Assembly: GCA_015065615.1 (NCBI GenBank)
Contig: SVPY01000026.1
Span: forward strand, 1-39,601
Source: Oscillospiraceae bacterium
Lineage (GTDB): Bacteria > Bacillota > Clostridia > Oscillospirales > Acutalibacteraceae
Length of the DNA stretch: 39,601 bases
Direction of reading: 5' to 3'
A program made the position numbers and the translations under genes. The stretch's first letter is position 1; every line of letters starts with the position of its first letter. The notes under the pieces are model-generated. The model worked only from the letters and a program-made list of their open reading frames with translations, had not been told where the DNA came from and did no database searches. This document shows positions 31,989 to 39,601 of the stretch, in pieces.

Positions 31989-33269
31989 ATGGTTATTGAA
32001 AAATTAAAAAAAGCAGAAGAAGTTTTATGGCTTAACCCTAAGCTTACTACATATAAAAATGCTGATTTACATTGCAATTTAACTGAACTTGATATAAAAG
32101 ACGCCGAGGAAAGACTTCGCCGTTTCGCCCCTTTCATTATGAAGGCATTCCCCGAAACCTTAAAAAGCGGCGGCATAATCGAAAGCGAACTTAAAGAAAT
32201 TAACGGTATGAAAAATTCTTTAAGCGAAAATATAAAGGGCAATATGCTTTTAAAAATGGACGCCAACCTTCCTATAGCGGGCTCAGTTAAGGCACGCGGC
32301 GGCATTTACGAGGTTTTAAAACATACAGAAGATTTAGCTTTGGAAAACGGTCTTATCACTTTGGAAAGTGACTACAGTGTTCTTTACGATAAGAAAGATT
32401 TCTTTAAAAATTACAGCGTTCAGGTAGGCTCAACGGGTAATTTAGGTATGAGCATAGGTATTATGAGCGCGGCTATCGGTTATAACGCTATAGTTCATAT
32501 GTCCGCAGATGCAAAGCAGTGGAAAAAAGATTTACTTCGCAGCCACGGTGTAACGGTTTTCGAATATGAAGGCGACTACAGCGCCGCAGTAAAGGAAGGC
32601 AGAAAAAAATCCGATGCCGATCCAATGAGCTATTTCGTAGACGACGAAAATTCACAGAATTTATTCCTCGGTTATTCCGTAGCGGCAGGCAGAACAAAAA
32701 AGCAGCTTGATGAAATGGAAATTAATGTAGATAGTGAGCACCCCTTATTCGTTTACGTTCCCTGCGGTGTTGGCGGCGCGCCCGGCGGTGTTACTTTCGG
32801 TATGAAGGAAATTTTCGGTGATAACGTTCACGTATTTTTCGCTGAGCCTACAGAGGCCCCCTGCATGGTTTTAGGTATGGCAACGGGCAAACACAGCGAG
32901 ATTTCTGTTCAGGATATAGGTCTTTCCGGTAAAACCGATGCCGACGGCTTAGCTGTTGGCAGAGCAAGCGGTTTTGTGGGTAAAGTTATGGAAGAAATTC
33001 TTTCGGGTATTGCAACTTGCGAGGATTACAGGCTCTACGATTATATGAGAATGCTTTTAAACAGCGAAAACACCTTTATTGAGCCCAGCTCCTGCGCGGC
33101 ATTCCACACTCCCTACCTTTTATTTAACAGCGGCGAAGGTAAAAAATATTTGGAAAAACATAATTTAACCGATAAATTAGAAAATTCAACTCATATTGTT
33201 TGGTCCACGGGCGGCAAACTTGTACCAGACGAGATAAGAAAAGCTTATATAAATACATATTTGAAATGA
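31989..33269 (+). CDS. dsdA: D-serine ammonia-lyase
   Basis: A 426-residue PLP enzyme that deaminates D-serine to pyruvate and ammonia. Family features: PLP Lys101 in SVKARGGIYE, the phosphate loop GSTGNLGMSIG (147-157), FFAEPTEAPC, and the opening LWLNPKL. The C-terminal STGG is the second PLP contact. Length fits DsdA (about 440). It heads a two-gene unit with a beta-helix protein 9 bases downstream. No dsdC regulator or D-serine permease is adjacent; divergent genes are a GPH transporter and a serine hydrolase. Confidence 0.93.
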   Translation: MVIEKLKKAEEVLWLNPKLTTYKNADLHCNLTELDIKDAEERLRRFAPFIMKAFPETLKSGGIIESELKEINGMKNSLSENIKGNMLLKMDANLPIAGSVKARGGIYEVLKHTEDLALENGLITLESDYSVLYDKKDFFKNYSVQVGSTGNLGMSIGIMSAAIGYNAIVHMSADAKQWKKDLLRSHGVTVFEYEGDYSAAVKEGRKKSDADPMSYFVDDENSQNLFLGYSVAAGRTKKQLDEMEINVDSEHPLFVYVPCGVGGAPGGVTFGMKEIFGDNVHVFFAEPTEAPCMVLGMATGKHSEISVQDIGLSGKTDADGLAVGRASGFVGKVMEEILSGIATCEDYRLYDYMRMLLNSENTFIEPSSCAAFHTPYLLFNSGEGKKYLEKHNLTDKLENSTHIVWSTGGKLVPDEIRKAYINTYLK

Positions 33270-33278
33270 GGTTTTACT

Positions 33279-34403
33279 ATGCTGAACAAACTTTACGGTG
33301 ACGGAATTCACGACGATACATTGGCCCTTCAGGAGCTTATTGATAGCAGTAAGGGCGGCTTAAGCTTAGCTATGCCCGAGGTTAGCTACCTTATTTCAAA
33401 GCCTTTGGAGCTTCCCGGCAATTTCAAGCTCACTCTGCCTCGTTTCGCAGAAATCAAACTGATGCCCAAAAGTGACTGCCTGATGCTCACAAACAAGCAG
33501 AGTGACGAACCTCTCAAGAACATAGAGGTCGAGGGCGGCATTTGGAACTATAATAACCTTGAGCAGTCCCCCAACCCCTGGCTTGGCTTAGAGGAAAAAA
33601 GTGAGAATCCTGACTATAGCGGTTTTGCTGTTTATTTTTATAACGTGGTAGGTCTTAGAATTTCTTCCTTAACTATGAAGGACGTTATCACTTTTGCAAT
33701 TACTCTTGATAAAGTTTCTTACTTTACTGTTGACAATATTGTTTTCGACTTTAATTACGGCAATCCCTTAGCAACAAATATGGACGGCGTACACTTGGAC
33801 GGCAACTGTCACTTCGGTCATATAACAAACCTTAAGGGTGCTTGCTACGATGACCTTGTAGCTTTAAATGCTGACGAAGGCTCACAGGGACCTATCACCA
33901 ATATTACCATTGACGGAATTTATTCTGAGGATTGCCACAGTGCTGTAAGACTTCTTTCCGCTAATCATCCCGTTAAAAACGTACACATAACAAACGTTTA
34001 CGGTACTTATTTCCAGTACTGCATTGGTATTACAAGATTTTATGAAACTGAGAACAAAGGCTATTTTGACGGCATAACCCTTGATAATATATATGCAAGC
34101 AAAGCGCCAAGATACCCCGTATATAATAAGCAGGTACACGATTTTGTATATCCTTTAATTCATATTGAGGACGGTTTATATATTAAAGCCCTCAAAATTT
34201 CTGACCTTCACCGTGTGGAATATAATATCCCCATTGATACTGTTTGTGTTCAGCCAAATACAATTGTAGAACAGCTTGTGCTTGATAATATTACAACTGA
34301 AAATCACACAGGTATAGAGATGCCGCTGTTTACTAACCGCGGTGAAATTAAAAACCTTCATTATAACGCCCTCTACGCAGATAACGTAAAAATTGAATTA
34401 TAA
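33279..34403 (+). CDS. Right-handed beta-helix protein, pectate-lyase/GH28-like
   Basis: A 374-residue parallel beta-helix protein. YGDGIHDDTLALQELIDS is the opening of the pectate-lyase superfamily-3/GH28 fold, followed by helix turns with NMDGVHLDGN (167-176) and DDLVALNADEGSQGP (191-205), which resemble the NxD and DD active-site motifs of GH28 polygalacturonases. There is no signal peptide, so it acts in the cytoplasm, probably on oligosaccharides. It is translated from TGAGG 9 bases after dsdA, so it shares that promoter. The pairing with an amino-acid lyase is unusual. Substrate unknown. Confidence 0.8.
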   Translation: MLNKLYGDGIHDDTLALQELIDSSKGGLSLAMPEVSYLISKPLELPGNFKLTLPRFAEIKLMPKSDCLMLTNKQSDEPLKNIEVEGGIWNYNNLEQSPNPWLGLEEKSENPDYSGFAVYFYNVVGLRISSLTMKDVITFAITLDKVSYFTVDNIVFDFNYGNPLATNMDGVHLDGNCHFGHITNLKGACYDDLVALNADEGSQGPITNITIDGIYSEDCHSAVRLLSANHPVKNVHITNVYGTYFQYCIGITRFYETENKGYFDGITLDNIYASKAPRYPVYNKQVHDFVYPLIHIEDGLYIKALKISDLHRVEYNIPIDTVCVQPNTIVEQLVLDNITTENHTGIEMPLFTNRGEIKNLHYNALYADNVKIEL

Positions 34404-34410
34404 TAAAAAT

Positions 34411-34441
34411 GCGGTACACTTTTTTGGTGTACCGCTTTCTT
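34411..34441. terminator. Bidirectional terminator
   Basis: Perfect 9-bp stem GCGGTACAC (34411-34419) / GTGTACCGC (34427-34435), T-rich on both sides, between the beta-helix gene and the aconitase X operon. Confidence 0.9.
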
Positions 34442-34885
34442 TTATTCAACTGTTACCGTACCGTCTTCTTCTACCGTTATTTTCATTCCGTCTTTAACGT
34501 AATTTAAAAACTCATCGCCTAAGGAATCAATAACAGGCATTGTAACGCCGTCTACCCAAACGTCGGCAAGTACCGCGCCTGCAGCTGCAAGTGAATCAAT
34601 ATGGTTTGCAAAAAGCATACAAGCGGGATTTTTACCCAAAGCGCAAGCGCAGTAAAGTACCAAGCCGCCTGTTGTGGAGCCTATAGTCTGAGGTAAGCAA
34701 AGAGCTTTATTTATCATAGGCTTTCCGTAAATATCCTTATTGCTCTGGTCGCCGCATTTCACTTCTTTATCGCCAAACTGCAAAGCCATCTGCATAGAAG
34801 CAAGAGTATTGAAGCCTTCTCTTGTTACCAAAGCCTCGGCAGTAACCTTACCGGGTGTAACAACTCTGCCTTTAAACTGTTTCAT
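34442..34885 (-). CDS. Aconitase X swivel (small) subunit
   Basis: A 147-residue protein of the DUF126/AcnX swivel domain. The core motif GSTTGGLVLYCA (about residues 68-79) and LPQTIGSTTG match the Ser-rich loop that contributes to the active site, and VTPGKVTAEALVT is the usual opening. It combines with the large catalytic subunit encoded 1 base upstream; together they form a dehydratase with an iron-sulfur centre. Known bacterial AcnX enzymes dehydrate cis-3-hydroxy-L-proline; archaeal ones act on mevalonate 5-phosphate. Which substrate applies here is not visible. Confidence 0.85.
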   Translation of the reverse strand: MKQFKGRVVTPGKVTAEALVTREGFNTLASMQMALQFGDKEVKCGDQSNKDIYGKPMINKALCLPQTIGSTTGGLVLYCACALGKNPACMLFANHIDSLAAAGAVLADVWVDGVTMPVIDSLGDEFLNYVKDGMKITVEEDGTVTVE

Positions 34886-34886
34886 A

Positions 34887-36161
34887 TTATTTATCCCCCC
34901 TTGTTAATGCGTTTAAAATCTCTGCGTCGCTGTAATATCGTGCACTTGTATAGGTGCGAAGCTTATTTGATGAAGTGATAACGGGCATTGTTTTGCAGAG
35001 GGGGTTATTCATATACATTAAGGGACAGATATAAGAGGTAATAACGCCCGTAGCCTTAAGTCTTGCGGCATACTCGGTTTTACCGAATTCCTCTAAAACC
35101 TTGGGAGCGGCTGTGAAAACGGTAGGAATCAAAACTTTCTTGTTTCCGTTTTCTTTCAAGCCTTTTTCTACCTTTTCCGTCCAGTCCTTAAGCTGCTGAA
35201 GGCTCATATGGGGGCAACCCATAAAGCAGAGCTTAGGTTTAGCATCCTTATTTTTCCATACAACGGGGTAATTATCCTTAACGCGCTGAAGCTCTGCATC
35301 GTCGATTATATATTCTTTTGCGCCTTCTGCTATAATATCTCTGCCCATCTCTTTTGCTTCGGGCGTTAAGTTTTCGATGTGGTAAAGACCCACCGCACCG
35401 TTGGAAGCAGTAGCCGCGCCGAAATCCTTTAAGTAGGTGCAGGCTTCTTCGTTAAGCTCTGTGCCTAAATATTTATCAAGACCGATAACGTAAGGAACGT
35501 CTTCCATTACTTTCATACCGATTGCAGAACCTAAAAGCTGAGCATCGGGCTTTTTGGTTGTATTGAGTTTAACTATCCAAGTAGCTTTTCTGCCCTCATC
35601 GGTTAAAAGTCCGAAATAAGGCACGTAACCGACAATTGAACCCATAATATCAATAATACCCGAGTTACGGTTACATCTTGCGCCTAAAACGGAGTTTGCA
35701 TATACAACCGCGCTGCTTTCTGCCCAAGAAAGAACATCGCCCTTTTTAGGCTTATTGCCAACCTCGTCCATATAGCAGGTGCAGGTAAAGGCATCTTTAT
35801 TCATTAAGCCAAGCTTATTAAGCTGTGTCTCGTAGAAATCCTGCTTTGTGTACATAAACTTTTTGAAAACCAATTTCTGCAGGAAGTTTGCAGGAACGTT
35901 ATCGTCAATAGGTCTTGGGTCAACGGAGAATTTCTGTGAAGATTTAACGTCGGCATCAAGTATTTTCTGCATTAAATCATACACAGGGCTCATTACCTTT
36001 AAACCGAATGACGTTACGAGATGGTTATATTCACTTGTAATAGGCACTAATTTTTCAGCTTCGAAAGCATCGCCGTACATAACTAAGGTCTTCATAACCT
36101 TCGCCATGGTCTCGCCCTCGGCGCCGTTTAATATAGCCTGCTGTTTTTCTGTTAATATCAT
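34887..36161 (-). CDS. Aconitase X catalytic (large) subunit
   Basis: A 424-residue DUF521/AcnX catalytic domain. WAESSAVVYANSVLGARCNRNS (long conserved stretch, about residues 148-168) and IMGSIVGYVPYFGLL are diagnostic. Cys residues in TCTCY, GARCN, FMGCPHMS and ICPLM may hold the Fe-S centre. The start is the ATG at 36161 because AAGGTGG ends 8 bases before it; an in-frame GTG at 36173 lies in that site. It is followed by the small subunit at 1-base spacing and preceded by a large flavoenzyme. The enzyme is a dehydratase of a hydroxy acid or hydroxy-amino acid; the substrate is unknown. Confidence 0.88.
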   Translation of the reverse strand: MILTEKQQAILNGAEGETMAKVMKTLVMYGDAFEAEKLVPITSEYNHLVTSFGLKVMSPVYDLMQKILDADVKSSQKFSVDPRPIDDNVPANFLQKLVFKKFMYTKQDFYETQLNKLGLMNKDAFTCTCYMDEVGNKPKKGDVLSWAESSAVVYANSVLGARCNRNSGIIDIMGSIVGYVPYFGLLTDEGRKATWIVKLNTTKKPDAQLLGSAIGMKVMEDVPYVIGLDKYLGTELNEEACTYLKDFGAATASNGAVGLYHIENLTPEAKEMGRDIIAEGAKEYIIDDAELQRVKDNYPVVWKNKDAKPKLCFMGCPHMSLQQLKDWTEKVEKGLKENGNKKVLIPTVFTAAPKVLEEFGKTEYAARLKATGVITSYICPLMYMNNPLCKTMPVITSSNKLRTYTSARYYSDAEILNALTRGDK

Positions 36162-36174
36162 AATTTTTACCACC

Positions 36175-38235
36175 TTAAATCTTCATTGCTACGTCCCAGG
36201 CACCCCAGATAACAGTTCTTAAATTACCAACCTTATCGGCATCACCTATAATGTGAACTTTACCTGATTTCTTTGCTATGGGAGCAGGATTATAACCAAT
36301 TGAAAGAATTACACTATCCGCTTCAATATCGAAAACCTTGCCGTTCTTATCGGCTACAGTTACCTTACCATCCTTAATTTCCTTAAGGCTTGTTTCAAGG
36401 TGTACGGGCACTTTATTAGTCTTGAAGAAATCACGGAGATAACTTGTATTTGCAAGGCATACGCCGGGAGTTGTAACCAAATCGTCCTGCATTTCAACTA
36501 TCGTAGGCTTTTTACCCTGCAAATAAAGCTCGTAAGCAATTTCACAGCCTGTTAAACCACCGCCGATAACCGTTACGTTTTCGCCGACAATGCTGTTATC
36601 AAGAAGGTAATCGACTGCATCAACAGCTTTTTCAGCGCCCTTTACAGGTAACTTTTTAGCCTTTGAACCTGTAGCGATAATAATTTCATCTGCATCAAGT
36701 GACTTAATATCGGTAATTTCCGTGTTCATCTTGATATCAATGGGATATTTTTTAACCTCACGGTTATACCATGCAATAAGCTCTCTGTCTTTCTCTTTAA
36801 AGGAAGGAGCTGCAGCTGCAATAAACACACCGCCGAGCTTATCGCTCTTTTCATAAAGAGTAACCTTGTGGCCGCGCTTAGCTAAAAGTATGGCAGCTTC
36901 CATACCGCCTATACCGCCGCCGATAACGGCTACCTTTTTAATTTTCTTAGCTTTTTCAATATGATACTTCTTGCTCTGCATTGTTTCAGGATTAAGCGCA
37001 CAGCGTGAAAGACCCATTGTGTCTGTTAAATCCTGAGTATTTGCATGGCCCTTTGATGAAGAGAAGTTAAAACAGCCTGCATGGCAGCAGATACAGGGCT
37101 TGATATCTTCAAGTCTTTCTTCAATAAGCTTAGTGATCCACTGGGGGTCAACAAGGAACTGTCTTGCTACACCGACTGCATCGATATCACCGTTTTCAAC
37201 TGCCTTTGCGCCTGTTTCGGGATCCATTCTGCCTGCGCATACAACAGGAATATCAACGAATTTCTTAATATGCGCAACATCCCCCAAGTTACAGTTTTCA
37301 GGCATATACATAGGCGGATGTGCCCAATACCAGCTATCGTAAGTACCGTTATCCGCATTGAGCATATCGTAGCCAACATCCTGAAGGTACTTTACGGCTT
37401 TTTCGGATTCTTCCATATTTCTGCCGACTTCTGTGTAATCTTCACCGGGCATTGCGCCTTCGCAGAAGCCCTTCATTTTGGAAACTGCTGAATAGCGAAG
37501 TGAAACGGGGTAGTTTTCGCCGCACTTTTCTTTAATAGCCTTTACTACTTCAGCGGCAAAACGGTAACGGTTTTCAAAACTGCCGCCGTAATTATCGGTT
37601 CTCTTATTGAAAAATTCAATTGCAAACTGGTCAAGAAGGTAACCTTCGTGAACAGCGTGAACTTCAACACCGTCAACACCTGCATCCATACAAAGCTTTG
37701 CAGTTTTAGCGAAAGCCTCAATAATTTCGTGTATCTGCTCCACGGTCATCTCGGGGCAAATAATATCGTGCGCCCAACGTGAAGGCTGAGCGCTGGGAGA
37801 AGCCAGCTCGTGAGAAGTATCTATAACAGGCTTAACAAGCGCTCTTGTAAATTTATTTTTATGTAAAGGCGCTACAAGCTCGGTAATAGCCCAGCTTCGG
37901 CCCATACCTGCCGTAAGCTGTACGAAAAGCTTAGCGCCTGTTTTATGGATTTCTACCATAAATTCTTTAAGTTCTTCGAACATCTTGGGGTTCTGCCAAA
38001 GCCACTTACCCCAGAAAGTATCTCTTAAAGGTGCTATACCGGGAATAATAAGACCGACGTTATTTTTAGCTCTCTCGAGAAAAAGCTTCGCAGCCTCTTT
38101 ATCGAAATGGCAGCCGCCAAGCTCAAACCAACCAAAAAGGCTTGTACCGCCCATAGGGCACATTACTATACGGTTTTTAATCTCCACGTCTCTGATTTTC
38201 CAAGGGGTAAATAATGCATCGTATTTACTGTTCAT
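36175..38235 (-). CDS. NADH:flavin oxidoreductase, FadH/2,4-dienoyl-CoA reductase-like, with C-terminal FAD/NAD domains
   Basis: A 686-residue three-part flavoenzyme. The N-terminal FMN TIM barrel (about 1-375) has [11 protein letters not shown] and [29 protein letters not shown] cysteine cluster CICCHAGC with a further Cys at SRCALNP (about 381-412) should bind [4Fe-4S]. The FAD site is [14 protein letters not shown] and the NAD(P)H site [14 protein letters not shown]. Relatives reduce C=C bonds of enoyl-CoA, bile acids, amines or stachydrine-like compounds. The start is the ATG at 38235 after AAGGACG; an upstream ATG at 38307 lies in the promoter. It is first in an operon with aconitase X, so it may reduce or demethylate the dehydratase's substrate or product. 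Confidence 0.88.
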   Translation of the reverse strand: MNSKYDALFTPWKIRDVEIKNRIVMCPMGGTSLFGWFELGGCHFDKEAAKLFLERAKNNVGLIIPGIAPLRDTFWGKWLWQNPKMFEELKEFMVEIHKTGAKLFVQLTAGMGRSWAITELVAPLHKNKFTRALVKPVIDTSHELASPSAQPSRWAHDIICPEMTVEQIHEIIEAFAKTAKLCMDAGVDGVEVHAVHEGYLLDQFAIEFFNKRTDNYGGSFENRYRFAAEVVKAIKEKCGENYPVSLRYSAVSKMKGFCEGAMPGEDYTEVGRNMEESEKAVKYLQDVGYDMLNADNGTYDSWYWAHPPMYMPENCNLGDVAHIKKFVDIPVVCAGRMDPETGAKAVENGDIDAVGVARQFLVDPQWITKLIEERLEDIKPCICCHAGCFNFSSSKGHANTQDLTDTMGLSRCALNPETMQSKKYHIEKAKKIKKVAVIGGGIGGMEAAILLAKRGHKVTLYEKSDKLGGVFIAAAAPSFKEKDRELIAWYNREVKKYPIDIKMNTEITDIKSLDADEIIIATGSKAKKLPVKGAEKAVDAVDYLLDNSIVGENVTVIGGGLTGCEIAYELYLQGKKPTIVEMQDDLVTTPGVCLANTSYLRDFFKTNKVPVHLETSLKEIKDGKVTVADKNGKVFDIEADSVILSIGYNPAPIAKKSGKVHIIGDADKVGNLRTVIWGAWDVAMKI

Positions 38236-38278
38236 ATTTTTCACGTCCTTAATATTTTTTCCGTACACTATTATAAAA

Positions 38279-38325
38279 ATTATAAACCCAATAGTATTAT
38301 AAATCAATATTGTTGACTTGTCAAC
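38279..38325 (-). promoter_or_regulatory. Overlapping promoters and palindromic operator of the flavoenzyme/aconitase X operon
   Basis: Minus strand promoter 1: TTGACA (38324-38319), 17 bases, TATAAT (38301-38296), an exact consensus. Promoter 2: TTGATT (38307-38302), 17 bases, TATAAT (38284-38279). The perfect palindrome GTTGAC-TT-GTCAAC (38312-38325) covers the first -35, a likely repressor site. No regulator gene is adjacent. Confidence 0.75.
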
Positions 38326-38352
38326 TTTACGCGTTTACACAAAAATTCATAC

Positions 38353-38381
38353 TTGTCTAAATAACTTTAATATATTATAAT
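38353..38381 (+). promoter_or_regulatory. Promoter of the zinc-ribbon/amidohydrolase pair
   Basis: TTGTCT (38353-38358), 17-base spacer, TATAAT (38376-38381), followed by AAAGGAG and the ATG at 38401. Confidence 0.7.
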
Positions 38382-38400
38382 TTAATAAAGGAGTGATATT

Positions 38401-38643
38401 ATGAAATGCCCCTACTGCCAAAAGGAAATGGAAAAAGGCTTAATTCACAGCCCTCACGAACTTAATTTTATAAAAGGCGAGAAGCGGAAGTTTATGACAG
38501 CAAGCTTTTTACACGACAATTCCGTAGTTTTATCGAAATTATCCTATTTAAAAGGCTCTGCCACCATAGCTTACAACTGTCCTGAATGCGAAATTATAAT
38601 AATAGATTACAAAAACGGTAAAAACGATTTAAATAATAAATAA
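38401..38643 (+). CDS. Small zinc-ribbon protein, DUF6487-like
   Basis: An 80-residue protein with CPYC (3-6) and CPEC (60-63), which should bind one zinc ion. The opening MKCPYCQKEMEKGL and the end IIIIDYKN match small domain-of-unknown-function proteins common in Bacillota, which I know as DUF6487. No catalytic residues are visible. AAAGGAG precedes the ATG. It shares a promoter with the amidohydrolase gene downstream. Confidence 0.75.
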   Translation: MKCPYCQKEMEKGLIHSPHELNFIKGEKRKFMTASFLHDNSVVLSKLSYLKGSATIAYNCPECEIIIIDYKNGKNDLNNK

Positions 38644-38677
38644 AAAGGAGAAGCTCAACCTGAGTGAAATTAACAAT

Positions 38678-39469
38678 ATGAAATATGAAATTATAGATTT
38701 TCACACACATCCCTTTACCTTCCCCGAGGGTAATATAAGCGCTCACAGAGAGTATATTGACATAACCCCTGAAAATACACCCGAATACTTAAATAAAGTG
38801 GGTATAAGTAAAATCGTAGGCTCCGCTGTAACAAAGCGCGATGCAAATTTAAGTTTAGCTGAAAATATGGTTAAATCAAATAATGAAACAATATCGCTTG
38901 CTAAAAAATACGAAGGATTTCTTATTCCCGGTTTTCAGGTACATCCTGCCTGTGTAAAAGAAAGCTGCCTCGAAATTGAAAGAATGTATAACAAGGGGCT
39001 TCGCTATATAGGTGAAATAGTGCCCCACGGTGAATGGTGCGATTTTTCAAGAAAAGAATATGATGAAATTCTTGATACTGCTTTAGCCTTTAATATGATG
39101 GTAAACATTCATTCTACCGATACCGATAATATTGAAGAGCTTGTTAAAAAGCACCCAAAAAATATAATTATTGCCGCCCACCCCGGTGAAAAGGAAAGAT
39201 TTTTAAAACACCTTGAAAGAATGAAATTAAGCGAAAATTTCTACCTTGATTTATCGGGTACGGGTATTTTCCGCTTAGGACTTATTAACCGAGGCATAAA
39301 AGAATTCGGCGCCGAGAGATTTTTATTCGGTACTGATTTCCCCGTTTGTACACCAAGTATGTACGTTGGAGGTATTGCCTTTGACCCTTCAATTTCCGAA
39401 AACGATAAGGAGCTTATTTTAAGCAAAAACGCTAAAAGGCTTTTTAAAGAATGCGGCGTAAATATTTAA
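38678..39469 (+). CDS. Amidohydrolase-family metal-dependent hydrolase (amidohydrolase 2-like)
   Basis: A 263-residue TIM-barrel hydrolase or decarboxylase. Metal-ligand motifs in order: FHTHPF (8-13), GEIVPHGEW, VNIHSTD, IAAHPGE and FGTDFPVC with the catalytic Asp. It lies 34 bases after the zinc-ribbon gene. The ATG at 38678 has no ribosome site nearby; AAGGAG at 38645-38650 is correctly spaced for an in-frame CTG at 38660 that would give a natural-looking MSEINNMK start (269 residues). It is divergent from the aconitase X operon, so it might take part in that pathway, but nothing in the sequence proves it. Confidence 0.82.
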   Translation: MKYEIIDFHTHPFTFPEGNISAHREYIDITPENTPEYLNKVGISKIVGSAVTKRDANLSLAENMVKSNNETISLAKKYEGFLIPGFQVHPACVKESCLEIERMYNKGLRYIGEIVPHGEWCDFSRKEYDEILDTALAFNMMVNIHSTDTDNIEELVKKHPKNIIIAAHPGEKERFLKHLERMKLSENFYLDLSGTGIFRLGLINRGIKEFGAERFLFGTDFPVCTPSMYVGGIAFDPSISENDKELILSKNAKRLFKECGVNI

Positions 39470-39501
39470 ACAAAAAACTCTCTTACAATTAAGTATGCAT
39501 C

Positions 39502-39601
39502 TGTCAAGGAAAAGTAGACACTTAAAAACCCCATAGTATTAGAAGCCCAGTTCGGTCTTGTACTGAACTGGGCTTTTATAGCCCAGAGCGGCCGCAGGCC
39601 G
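39502..39601 (-). mobile_element. 3' end of an IS3-family insertion sequence, inverted copy
   Basis: Minus-strand frame from 39601 to the TAA at 39541-39539 encodes RPAAALGYKSPVQYKTELGF, the same transposase C-terminus as at the left edge. Bases 39514-39601 are identical to the reverse complement of 40-127. The outer tip TGTCAAGGAAAAGTAGACAC (39502-39521) resembles the tip of the left copy, with several differences. The body extends to the right, beyond the window. Confidence 0.8.

Noticed and set aside
38236-38307. N-terminal extension of the flavoenzyme from an upstream ATG
   Set aside because: It would place the start inside the promoter -35/-10 region; AAGGACG and homologous length favour 38235.
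1-39601. tRNA, rRNA or prophage genes
   Set aside because: None were seen on either strand; the only mobile sequences are the IS ends at the edges.

Overview
The window looks like a chromosomal segment of an AT-rich member of the Bacillota, most likely a gut-type Clostridia. The grounds are strong AGGAGG-type ribosome sites, several TTG/GTG starts, near-consensus TTGACA-17-TATAAT promoters, abundant intrinsic terminators, and a gene set that includes MarR and BlaI regulators, L-fucose use, sodium-pump decarboxylase subunits and PnuC. Both edges carry the same 3' end of an IS3-family transposase gene in inverted orientation (1-139 and 39502-39601, 88 bases perfectly shared), so the window probably ends at copies of a repeated insertion sequence.

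Layout. 182-4410: a MarR-controlled operon for a heterodimeric ABC exporter. 4448-6728: a BlaI-type repressor with an M56 membrane-peptidase sensor that lacks the penicillin-binding domain. 6774-9472: a lone MarR regulator with a palindromic operator, a DUF3737 protein, an intergenic region with a predicted small RNA made of tandem repeats, and a DUF6886-like protein. 9491-12968: L-fucose isomerase and an FGGY kinase. 13415-15429: two overlapping Gfo/Idh/MocA dehydrogenases. 15641-19831: a phosphate module (PhoB/PhoR-type two-component system and an NptA-type Na/Pi transporter preceded by a four-repeat Pho box). 20097-21843: a KdpD/KdpE-like pair with no kdp transporter beside it. 21975-23291: beta and gamma subunits of a sodium-translocating decarboxylase. 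23304-24263: a nicotinamide riboside transporter (PnuC) behind two tandem structured RNA domains and a terminator hairpin. 24238-31839: small metabolic and repair genes (TIM-barrel isomerase, PHP phosphatase, putative glycoside hydrolase, HIT protein, 3-methyladenine glycosylase, serine hydrolase, GPH-family sugar transporter). 31989-34403: D-serine ammonia-lyase with a beta-helix GH28/pectate-lyase-like protein. 34442-38235: an operon of a large FadH/old-yellow-enzyme flavoprotein and the two subunits of an aconitase X dehydratase. 38401-39469: a zinc-ribbon protein and an amidohydrolase, divergent from that operon.

The most interesting non-coding object is at 23304-23440. Two 61-nt units align without gaps and fold into the same three-way junction with several compensatory base changes, directly upstream of a terminator-like hairpin and pnuC. 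It reads as a tandem riboswitch that I cannot assign to a named class. Second are the aconitase X/flavoenzyme operon of unknown substrate, the repeat-built small RNA near 8320-8561, and the 11-bp-periodic Pho box at 17456-17494.

All family names come from motif recognition in the translated sequence. No database search was run.
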